From: an uncultured Collinsella sp.
GTDB taxonomy: Bacteria > Actinomycetota > Coriobacteriia > Coriobacteriales > Coriobacteriaceae
Direction of reading: 5' to 3'
Assembly: GCA_947001705.1 (NCBI GenBank)
Contig: CAMQHT010000014.1
Location: forward strand, 1 to 46,606
DNA: 46,606 nucleotides
Shown: piece after piece, positions 36,375 to 44,476 of the stretch
How positions within the stretch are numbered: the first letter of the stretch is position 1
How the letters are laid out: the number at the start of each line of letters is the position of its first letter
Position numbers and translations under genes: made by a program
The notes under the pieces: model-generated
Seen by the model: only the letters and a program-made list of their open reading frames with translations
What the model was told of the DNA's origin: nothing
Database searches by the model: none

Positions 36375-38228
36375 ATGCCGCTTTTCTCGCAACATACCGC
36401 CCGGTTCTCGCCGGACGTTCCTTTGGAGGGCACCAGCTCTCGCGAGCTGCTCAAGCGGTACCAGCCGCTCGAGACACTTGCGACCGGCGGTTTTGGCTCC
36501 ATCGAGATCTGCCGCGACACGCACCTGCGCCGCCGCGTCGCCATTAAACGCATCCCCCTTATCAACGGTGCCGGCATGCCCGCTAGCGACATCATGGATG
36601 TCCTGCGCGAGGCGCACACTGCCGCCATGCTTCAACATCCCAACATCGTGCAGGTCATCGACTTTACGCACGACACAGCCTATGCCTACCTGGTTATGGA
36701 ATATGTCGATGGCATGTCGCTGGCCGAGTTTTTGCACCGCGCGGACGGCCACTCACTTACCTTTGACGAGGCCGCGGCCATTGCCGATGCCCTGGGCCAG
36801 GCGCTCACCTTCGCCCACAGTAATGGCGTACTCCACCTGGACATTAAGCCCGCCAACGTGCTCATCGACCACTCGGGCAATGTAAAGCTCACCGACTTTG
36901 GCATGGCGCGGCTGTCGTCCGCCGGTGGCTTTGGCGGCTCACGCGGCGGCACCATCGGCTACATGCCGCCCGAGCAGCTCGATATCGAGACCGGCACGGT
37001 CGACGAGCGCGCCGATGTCTTTGCCCTCGCCTGTGTGATCTACGAGGGCCTGTGCGGCAGCGCTCCTTTTATGGCGGCCACGCCCGCCGACTCGCTCGGC
37101 CGCATCATCGGCGGCGCCACCTATCCCAGCGAGCTGATACCACACTTTCCCCCGGGAGCCGAGGCCGCGCTCATGAGCGCGCTCTCCCCCATGCCGCAGG
37201 ACCGCCCCAACAGCATCGAGGCATTTTGCGACCAGCTCCTTGCCGGTCTGGGCAGCGTGCGCGAAGGCCGTCGCAGCCTGGAGCAAATGGTTGGCGAACT
37301 TTCGGATGACGAGCAGGAGCTCGACGATATCGAGCCGTCGCACTACGAGGACGACACCATCGAAGTCGACCCCGCACTCGGCTGGGCAGGCACGCGCTGG
37401 AGCCATGCGCGCGACTACGCCATGCACGCTATCTCGGCGCTAACGTGCGGCGCCTTTAGCTTTTTGCTGATGCAGACGGCCGGCGTCGCGGCGCTTCCCG
37501 GCCTGGTCATTGCGGCTATCGCGATCGGAGCGGCGGCCGGCCTGGCCCCCCAGATTGGCTCGGCCATCTCGGCTGTGGGCTTTTTGGTGCTCATGGCCAA
37601 CGCCACCATGCAGGCGCAGGGCATCCTGTCGATGCTGCCGGTCGCGGTCATTTTTGCCGCTGCCATGTCCGGTTGGTGGATTGCCTGGGGACGCACCGAG
37701 GCGGCCGCGTGCGCCGCGCTCACCTGTGCACTCGCGCTTGGCTGTCTGACTGGCAACACCTTCCTGGCAGTTGGGGTCGCCGCCGGCGTCGCGTCATTTT
37801 GGCTTGGCCCGGCAAGCGCCGCCGCGGCAACGGGCATGGGCGTGCTTTTTGCCCGTCTGGCCACGGTCGCGCTTTCAGCCGGAGGCGTGCTGGGGCTCGG
37901 TAACGTTGCCGCAGCGCTGGGAGACCCACTCCTTTGGGCTGCCTTTGTGCTGGTAGCGGCAACTGCCGCGGCGTCATCTGCGCTGCTCAATGCCCATGCC
38001 AAGCGTGCCGATCAGGGCTCAAACCTTGCCGCAATCGCCGCCATCGCTGTCGCCGGCATCGGCTGCGCAGCGGCGTCCTGTCTTGCACACCATATGGAAA
38101 TTGCCAGCCTTGCAGCCGCGGTCGTCGCCAAGGCGGCGGTTGCGGGAACCCTATCCTCTATAATCGTTGGGATATGCCTATATTTGCTCGGATACCAAAG
38201 AACCTATACGGAGAGTGATCTTTCGTGA
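36375..38228 (+). CDS. polytopic Ser/Thr protein kinase (PknA position)
   Basis: A 617-residue protein with an N-terminal Hanks-type kinase domain: glycine loop ATGGFGSI (36-43), ATP lysine Lys58 in VAIKR, catalytic loop HLDIKPANV (154-162; Leu in place of the usual Arg of HRD), and DFG (174-176). After an acidic linker come about eight or more membrane segments (about 345-605). It takes the place of PknA in the classical actinobacterial locus but has a different membrane part. The non-RD catalytic loop suggests that it does not need activation-loop phosphorylation. ATG 36375 has GAGGG upstream; its stop overlaps the fhaA-like start (GTGA). Confidence 0.88.
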   Translation: MPLFSQHTARFSPDVPLEGTSSRELLKRYQPLETLATGGFGSIEICRDTHLRRRVAIKRIPLINGAGMPASDIMDVLREAHTAAMLQHPNIVQVIDFTHDTAYAYLVMEYVDGMSLAEFLHRADGHSLTFDEAAAIADALGQALTFAHSNGVLHLDIKPANVLIDHSGNVKLTDFGMARLSSAGGFGGSRGGTIGYMPPEQLDIETGTVDERADVFALACVIYEGLCGSAPFMAATPADSLGRIIGGATYPSELIPHFPPGAEAALMSALSPMPQDRPNSIEAFCDQLLAGLGSVREGRRSLEQMVGELSDDEQELDDIEPSHYEDDTIEVDPALGWAGTRWSHARDYAMHAISALTCGAFSFLLMQTAGVAALPGLVIAAIAIGAAAGLAPQIGSAISAVGFLVLMANATMQAQGILSMLPVAVIFAAAMSGWWIAWGRTEAAACAALTCALALGCLTGNTFLAVGVAAGVASFWLGPASAAAATGMGVLFARLATVALSAGGVLGLGNVAAALGDPLLWAAFVLVAATAAASSALLNAHAKRADQGSNLAAIAAIAVAGIGCAAASCLAHHMEIASLAAAVVAKAAVAGTLSSIIVGICLYLLGYQRTYTESDLS

Positions 38229-39238
38229 ACTTCCTGAACATCTTCGAGGACCACGTGGCCGGCATCTTCGGTGCCACCCGTGCCCCGTTCTCCTTTAAGA
38301 AGCTTGCCAAGCAGGCCGCTCGCGACATGGAGGATCAGACTCTGGTGATCAATGGCGTCAACACGGCGCCGGCACTCTATACCATCCTGATCGCCGCCGA
38401 CGACGATCCCATGCTCGCCCCGTTCTACCCCGAGCTTTCGCGCGAGGTCCGCGAGTTTGTGAAAGCGCAGGCCGAAAAGCGCCGCTATGTCTTTGTCGGC
38501 GAGCCCCTCGTGCGCTTTATGATTGATCCGCAGCTGCGCGCCGGCAAGTTCTCGGTCTTTGCCGAGAACGTCGATGCCCCCACGCTCGGCCGCCTGTACG
38601 AAGAAGAGCGCGCCTATCAAAACGGCCTGGGCCAGAACAACTCAGCGGCAAGCCGTGCCGCCAGCGCCCCGCGCGCCGGCCAGCAGCAGTTTGCTGCCCC
38701 GCAGCAGCAGCGCCCCGCCGCCATGCCCCAGCAGCAGCCGACGCCTCGCGCCGCCGCTCCCGACCCGCTTGCCATGGCAGACCCCTTCGCGCCCAGCGTC
38801 CCCGACCCCGCCGCCGCACCCATCCCGGTGCCGCAGACCGTCTCGCGCGACGCGCTTGCCGGCATGGGCGGAGCCGCCGCGACCGGTGCCGCCGTGGGCC
38901 TAGGCGCCGCAGCCGGCATCGCCTCCAACATGGCGAGCACTCGCGCCCCGCAGCGCCCGCTCGCCCAGCTCGTCGACGTCGTGAGCGGCGAGAGCCATAG
39001 CATCACCTCCGCACAGGTGACTATCGGTCGCGAGCGCTCAGTTTCCGATATTGCCCTGCGCGACCCCAACGTGTCGCGCCGCCACGCCCAGCTCACCTTT
39101 ACGGGCTCGGATTGGTCGATCGAGGACCTCAATTCCACCAACGGCACGCTCGTCAACAACCGCCGTATTACGCGCTGCCCGCTGCGCAACGGCGATCTGC
39201 TGACGTTTGGCCTGAGCACCTTTGAATTTAGGGGATAG
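38225..39238 (+). CDS. fhaA: FhaA-like protein (DUF3662 + FHA)
   Basis: A 337-residue cytoplasmic protein with an N-terminal FhaA_N/DUF3662 domain (1-120), a Gln/Pro/Ala-rich linker (about 125-240), and a C-terminal FHA domain (about 250-335) with GRERSVSDIAL, SRRHAQL and NSTNGTLVNN. In mycobacteria FhaA binds phosphorylated PknB targets such as the MviN pseudokinase and modulates peptidoglycan precursor export. The GTG start overlaps the kinase stop, and six bases separate it from the next gene, so the genes are translated together. Confidence 0.92.
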   Translation: MNFLNIFEDHVAGIFGATRAPFSFKKLAKQAARDMEDQTLVINGVNTAPALYTILIAADDDPMLAPFYPELSREVREFVKAQAEKRRYVFVGEPLVRFMIDPQLRAGKFSVFAENVDAPTLGRLYEEERAYQNGLGQNNSAASRAASAPRAGQQQFAAPQQQRPAAMPQQQPTPRAAAPDPLAMADPFAPSVPDPAAAPIPVPQTVSRDALAGMGGAAATGAAVGLGAAAGIASNMASTRAPQRPLAQLVDVVSGESHSITSAQVTIGRERSVSDIALRDPNVSRRHAQLTFTGSDWSIEDLNSTNGTLVNNRRITRCPLRNGDLLTFGLSTFEFRG

Positions 39239-39244
39239 TCGCTT

Positions 39245-39661
39245 ATGAACATCGATATCGTCCTTTTTGCAGGCCGCATCGTCCTGGTCGCCCTGCTCTA
39301 TATCTTCCTGTTCGCCGTCATGAAGACCGGCGTGGGACTTGTGCGCGGACAGCGCCGCGACTCGGCTATCTGGACGATCGATGTGGACAAGGGTCCGCGC
39401 GGTATCCGCGGCATCCACGTAGACATGCTCGGCCCCGTCATCGTCGGTCGCTCGCCATCTTCGGACATCTGCATCAACGAACCGTTCGTCTCGGCCTCGC
39501 ATGCGCGCTTTTCGCTGCAGGGCCCGGCGCTCATCATCGAGGACCTCAACTCGCTTAACGGCACGCTCGTCAACGGCCGCCAGCTTGTGGAGCCCGCAAC
39601 GCTGCGCGAGGGCGACGAAGTCCAGATTGGCGACGTGGTCATGAAGGTGAACCGTCGATGA
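39245..39661 (+). CDS. fhaB: FhaB/FipA-like membrane FHA protein
   Basis: A 138-residue protein with one N-terminal membrane segment (about 8-28) and a cytoplasmic FHA domain (about 55-136) with GRSPSSDICI, SASHARF and LNSLNGTLVNG. This matches actinobacterial FhaB/FipA, which helps assemble FtsZ/FtsQ at the septum in mycobacteria. Its stop overlaps the phosphatase start (ATGA). Confidence 0.92.
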   Translation: MNIDIVLFAGRIVLVALLYIFLFAVMKTGVGLVRGQRRDSAIWTIDVDKGPRGIRGIHVDMLGPVIVGRSPSSDICINEPFVSASHARFSLQGPALIIEDLNSLNGTLVNGRQLVEPATLREGDEVQIGDVVMKVNRR

Positions 39662-41457
39662 TCGACGAGGAGAACAAGTCCGCGACTATGACCGAGGCAC
39701 CGGCTGCCGCCACAGCTGCGCCGGCCCACGCCGCTCCGGCGGGCTCCGCACCCGTGGAACCCGAGGACACCGTGTTCTCCCTGCCTCTTTCGCATGTAAC
39801 GCATGATATTTCGGATCTCGCCGATAACGAGGACGAAGAGAATGCCGTAGCGGCGCCCATCGGCGCACATGCTGCGGAACAGCCCACAGCGTCCGAAGCA
39901 ACCCCGGCGCCGGCTCACTTTGCAGAGCCCGTCGCCGCGGCAATCAACGAGAGCGCTGCGGTGTTTGCGGCACCCGAGCCCGCCGCGCCGGCGTTTCCCA
40001 TAGCCCCAGCATCCGAGGTTGCGCCCGTGTCTACGCCGGCGCCCGAGTCTATAGACGTCAGCCCGCAAGACGACGAGTCGACCGCCCGCGTGTCCGAGGA
40101 GCCCGACTCCCCGGACACCGGCGATTCCGAATCAAACGCCGAGACCGACACCGTCTCTCCCGGTGACACAGCCGAAATCGACGTTGCCGCCGTTGAGGCC
40201 AAGCTCAAAGACCCCGGGTCGACCATGAGCTTTGAGCCCCTGACCGAGGAGCGCATCGAGACCGACTCGACCTATGATGCCGGCACCACCACGCAACTCA
40301 TGTGGGGCGCCCGCTCCGACGTTGGCTGCGTGCGCCCGCACAATGAGGATTCCTACCTGGTGCAGTCGCCGCTCTTTTGCGTATGCGACGGCATGGGTGG
40401 TCACGCTGCCGGCGAGGTAGCCTCTTCCATCGCCGTTGAGACTATTGCCAAGACGGCCCCGCAGTCCGCCGACGCCGCACGCCTGGCGGCAGCCGTCGAG
40501 GCCGCTAACGCCGCCGTAATCGAGGCCGCCTTGAATGGCCTGGGCAAGCCCGGCATGGGCTGCACAGCCACTTGCGCCTATATCGAAAACGATACGCTCG
40601 CCATCGCCCACGTGGGCGACTCGCGCGCCTACCTGCTCCACGAGGGCACGCTCATCCGCGTGACCCGCGACCACTCCTATGTGGAAGAACTCGTGGACGC
40701 CGGCGAGATTACGGCAGACGAGGCTCGCGTCCACCCCAACCGTTCGGTCATCACCCGTGCGCTGGGCTCGGACCCCGCCATGTATGCCGACCACTTCACT
40801 CTGCATATCGAGGAAGGCGACCGCCTGATCCTGTGCTCTGACGGCCTTTCGAGCATGATTCCCGATAGCGATATCGAGAACATCGCCACGCAGTCCTCAA
40901 CCGCGCAAATCTGCGTCGACAACCTAGTGGACGCCGCGCTTGCCGCCGGCGGCCACGACAACGTGACCGTAGTAGTCGTTGACCTGGTTGACGATGGCGT
41001 TATGCGCGAGGCGCAGCGCGTGCGTCGCCGCAACATTACTATCGCCGCCATTCTGGCCCTCGTCTTTGTGCTGGCAGCTGGCATCTGGGCCTACACGGGT
41101 GTCACCGGCTCGTACTACCTGGGTACCTACCAGGGCAATGTCGCCGTCTGGCGCGGCCTGCCCGGCAAGCCGCTCGGACTCAAGCTCCACTGGCTCGAAA
41201 GCGAAACCAGCATCAAGCTATCCGACCTGCCCGAAGACACGCAAAACCGCCTCAAGGCGGGCATTCCGCAAACAAGTGTTGACGATGCGCAGGACACGAT
41301 ATCCAAGTACCGCCACCAGATCGACGAGGAGCAGACCCGCCAGGTGATCGACGCGCAAACGATTCGCGACAACACCGACCAGGGATCGACCTCCGAATCA
41401 GATTCCGAGAAAACCGCCGAACAGTCCGCCGAGGCCGAAGCCTCCGAAAAGAACTAG
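39658..41457 (+). CDS. pstP: PP2C-type Ser/Thr phosphatase with long N-terminal extension
   Basis: A 599-residue protein. A PP2C catalytic domain (about 213-445) carries RPHNEDSYL, DGMGGHAAGE, VGDSRAY and GGHDNVTVV metal-site motifs; it is followed by one membrane segment (about 457-480) and an outside C-terminus of about 120 residues. It reverses phosphorylation by the kinases of this locus. The unusual part is an Ala/Pro/Glu-rich N-terminal extension of about 210 residues, since PstP usually begins at the PP2C domain. The extension is acidic, contains many Thr and Ser, and could be a phospho-recruitment tail for the FHA proteins; that is inference. Confidence 0.9.
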   Translation: MIDEENKSATMTEAPAAATAAPAHAAPAGSAPVEPEDTVFSLPLSHVTHDISDLADNEDEENAVAAPIGAHAAEQPTASEATPAPAHFAEPVAAAINESAAVFAAPEPAAPAFPIAPASEVAPVSTPAPESIDVSPQDDESTARVSEEPDSPDTGDSESNAETDTVSPGDTAEIDVAAVEAKLKDPGSTMSFEPLTEERIETDSTYDAGTTTQLMWGARSDVGCVRPHNEDSYLVQSPLFCVCDGMGGHAAGEVASSIAVETIAKTAPQSADAARLAAAVEAANAAVIEAALNGLGKPGMGCTATCAYIENDTLAIAHVGDSRAYLLHEGTLIRVTRDHSYVEELVDAGEITADEARVHPNRSVITRALGSDPAMYADHFTLHIEEGDRLILCSDGLSSMIPDSDIENIATQSSTAQICVDNLVDAALAAGGHDNVTVVVVDLVDDGVMREAQRVRRRNITIAAILALVFVLAAGIWAYTGVTGSYYLGTYQGNVAVWRGLPGKPLGLKLHWLESETSIKLSDLPEDTQNRLKAGIPQTSVDDAQDTISKYRHQIDEEQTRQVIDAQTIRDNTDQGSTSESDSEKTAEQSAEAEASEKN

Positions 41458-41473
41458 AAAGGGAGTGCCGCTT

Positions 41474-44344
41474 ATGAGTCGCCGCAACACCGAGCTGCTC
41501 TTGCTCATCGCCTCGGCGTTCCCCGTCATCCTGCTGTATGCGATGTACGTCCTCACCGCGGGCGCTGCCATCTCCTTTGAGACGCTCGCCGTACCGATCG
41601 GCCTCTTTGCCGCCTTTGCCGCGGCCCACATTGCCGTGCGCATCTTGGCGCCCGGTGCCGACCCCGCCATCCTGCCCATTGTCTTTGTGCTTTCGGGCAT
41701 CGGCATCACGTTCGTGACGCGTCTCGCCCCCGCTCTCGCCATCTCACAGCTCATCATCCTGTTTGTCTCGGTGGCCCTGATGGTGGGAACGCTCGCGTTG
41801 GTTAAGAACCTCGACGTAGTCATGCGCTACAAGTACACCTTTGGCATTATCGGCATCATTCTGTTGATGCTGCCTATCTTTATCGGCACCACGATCTCGG
41901 GCTCCAAGCTGTGGATTCGCATCGCGGGCTTTACCATCCAGCCCGGCGAGTTCGCCAAGGTCTTTATCGTGCTGTTCCTGGCCGGGTACCTGGCCGAGAA
42001 CCGCGAGCTGCTCTCCATCTCCAACCGCAAGATCCTGGGCTTTAAGATCCCTCGCCTGCGACTGCTGCTGCCGCTGTTTGCCGTGTGGGGTGTGTGCCTG
42101 CTCGTCGTCGTCTTCGAACGCGATCTGGGTTCGGCCGTGCTGTTCTACACCATCTTCTTGCTGATGCTCTACGTTGCCACGGGACGATTCTCGTATGTCG
42201 TTATCGGCCTTGCGCTCTTAGCCGTTGGAGCCGTGGGCGCCTACAAGTTCCTGTCTCACGTTCAGGTGCGTTTCCAGGTTTGGGTCGATCCGTTTAAGGA
42301 CGCCCAGGGCCAGGGCTACCAGATCGTCCAGTCGCTCTTCTCGCTTGCCGATGGCGGTCTGGTCGGTGTTGGTATCGGCAACGGCATGGCCAACAACATC
42401 CCTGTCGTCGAGTCCGACTTTATCTTCTCGGCCATCGGCGAGGAGATGGGCCTTTTGGGCGGCGGCGCCGTGCTCATCCTGTTTATGCTCTTTGCCGTGC
42501 GTGGCCTCACCACGGCTGCCCGCGCTAAATCCGACCTCGCCGCCTTTAGCGCCACGGGCCTTACGGCCGCCATCAGCTTCCAGGCCTTTTTAATCGTGGG
42601 CGGCGTTACCCGCCTGATCCCGCTGACCGGCGTCACCCTACCCTTTATGAGCCAGGGCGGTTCCTCGCTGCTGGCAAGCTTTATCATCGTCGCGCTCCTG
42701 CTGCGCGCCGGTGACGAGGCGACCGGACGCGAGGCCGAGCTTACCGGCACCGGCACTATGGCCGCCATCACCGATGATCAGGTCGCATCTGCCGCCGCCC
42801 CGACGGGCACGCGCTTTGCCACCTCGTCTTCCTACGGCAGCGGCAGCCATTCCGTCGGCTCGCGCATGCGCCGTCGCCTGCTCGACACGCCTGAATCCGG
42901 TGTGCTCGGCCGCGTTGCGCTCGCCAACCGTCTAACCCGTGCGGTGCTCGCCTTTACGGCGCTGTTCGCCATCCTTATCGGCAACCTCACCTATGTCCAG
43001 GTCATTAAGGCCAAGGACTATCAGGACATGCCGACCAACAACCACACCATCGCCCGCTCCAAGTACATCCAGCGCGGCTCCATCATCACGTCCGACGGCG
43101 TGACGCTGGCCGAGTCGCTGCAGCAGGAGGACGGCACCTACGTACGCTCCTACCCCAACGGCAACCTGGCAGCGCACGTGGTTGGCTACGTGAGCCAGCA
43201 GTATGGCACCACCGCCATCGAGAGCGTCATGAACGACACGCTCACCGGCTCCAAGGATTACTCCAGCTGGAACAACGCCATCGCGTCGCTCGCGGGCCAG
43301 ACCCAGCCGGGCAACACCGCCAAGCTCACCATCGACTCGCGTATCCAGACGGCGGCCGAGCAGGCGCTCAAGGGCTTTAAGGGCGCTGTAGTGGTCATCG
43401 ACCCGCGTACCGGTGCGGTGCTCGCATGCGCCAGCTCGCCCACCTATGACAACACCAACATCGACGCCCTGCTGCAGGCGGGCGGCGGCGAGGACGGCTC
43501 CATGTACAATCGCGCCATGGACGCGCTGTACACGCCGGGCTCCACGTTTAAGGTCGTTACGCTTTCCGCGGCACTCGAGACCGGTACCGCCAGCCTTACC
43601 AGCACCTACCAAGCGCCCGGCTCCATGGACATCGGCAACGCACCGGTCACCAACTATGCCAACGAGAGCTACGGCACCATCAGCCTGCAGCAGGCCTTTG
43701 CCGTGTCCTCCAACGTCGTCTTTGGCCAGGTGGCAAACGAAGTTGGCGCAAACACGCTCGTGCAGTTTGCCAACGCCTTTGGCTACGGCCAAAAGCTCGG
43801 CCAGGACCTGACCTCCGCGGCCTCCATCATGGCAGACCCGTCGCTCATGACCGAGTGGGAGACCGCTTGGGCCGGCGCCGGCCAGCCTGTCGGCATGGAC
43901 CACACGCCCGGCCCGCAGACCACCGTCATGCAAAACGCCGTGATTGCCGCCGCCATCGCTAACAGTGGCGTGGTCATGGACCCGTACTTTGTAGCCCAGG
44001 TACTCGCCCCGGACGGAACTGTGGTCAAGACCACGCAGTCCCGCTCGCTGGGTCAGGCCGTCAGCTCCGCCACGGCCGACCAGGTCAAGCAGGCCATGCT
44101 CGCCGTCGTCCAGTCCGGTACCGGCACCGATGCCCAGGTCCCCGGCGTCAAGGTCGCCGGCAAGACCGGCTCGGCCGAGACCGGCGGCACCAACGTCAAC
44201 TCGATGTTCGTTGGCTTTGCACCTTACGATTCACCCACGGTCGCCATCTCGGTGGCCTTGGAGGATTACGACAAACACGACGTCAAGGCGGCCAAGATTG
44301 CCGGCATCGTCCTGACCGCAGCGCTCGCCGCACAGGGAGCGTGA
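41474..44344 (+). CDS. FtsW/RodA - penicillin-binding protein fusion
   Basis: A 956-residue protein joining two enzymes normally encoded separately. Residues about 1-410 form a SEDS glycosyltransferase (FERDLGSAV, and the signature IPLTGVTLPFMSQGGSS near 385-398). A 70-residue linker follows, then a membrane segment (about 486-508) and a class B penicillin-binding protein with SxxK (Ser690-Lys693 in PGSTFK), SSN (745-747) and KTG (897-899). It should polymerise glycan strands and cross-link them as one polypeptide. ATG 41474 has AGGGAG about 8 nt upstream; a GTG three codons earlier is less likely. In other Actinobacteria rodA/ftsW and pbpA are adjacent separate genes at this place. Confidence 0.94.
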   Translation: MSRRNTELLLLIASAFPVILLYAMYVLTAGAAISFETLAVPIGLFAAFAAAHIAVRILAPGADPAILPIVFVLSGIGITFVTRLAPALAISQLIILFVSVALMVGTLALVKNLDVVMRYKYTFGIIGIILLMLPIFIGTTISGSKLWIRIAGFTIQPGEFAKVFIVLFLAGYLAENRELLSISNRKILGFKIPRLRLLLPLFAVWGVCLLVVVFERDLGSAVLFYTIFLLMLYVATGRFSYVVIGLALLAVGAVGAYKFLSHVQVRFQVWVDPFKDAQGQGYQIVQSLFSLADGGLVGVGIGNGMANNIPVVESDFIFSAIGEEMGLLGGGAVLILFMLFAVRGLTTAARAKSDLAAFSATGLTAAISFQAFLIVGGVTRLIPLTGVTLPFMSQGGSSLLASFIIVALLLRAGDEATGREAELTGTGTMAAITDDQVASAAAPTGTRFATSSSYGSGSHSVGSRMRRRLLDTPESGVLGRVALANRLTRAVLAFTALFAILIGNLTYVQVIKAKDYQDMPTNNHTIARSKYIQRGSIITSDGVTLAESLQQEDGTYVRSYPNGNLAAHVVGYVSQQYGTTAIESVMNDTLTGSKDYSSWNNAIASLAGQTQPGNTAKLTIDSRIQTAAEQALKGFKGAVVVIDPRTGAVLACASSPTYDNTNIDALLQAGGGEDGSMYNRAMDALYTPGSTFKVVTLSAALETGTASLTSTYQAPGSMDIGNAPVTNYANESYGTISLQQAFAVSSNVVFGQVANEVGANTLVQFANAFGYGQKLGQDLTSAASIMADPSLMTEWETAWAGAGQPVGMDHTPGPQTTVMQNAVIAAAIANSGVVMDPYFVAQVLAPDGTVVKTTQSRSLGQAVSSATADQVKQAMLAVVQSGTGTDAQVPGVKVAGKTGSAETGGTNVNSMFVGFAPYDSPTVAISVALEDYDKHDVKAAKIAGIVLTAALAAQGA

Positions 44345-44476
44345 TGCCCATGATCGAATCGGTCACCCGAGGCGCGCCGCGGCCGAAGAGTTAGCGGCAA
44401 CGCGCCACACGGCCCCAGCGGCCACATCGTAGGTACTACACACATCGTTGAGCGAATAGTTATGTTAGGAGCAGGA

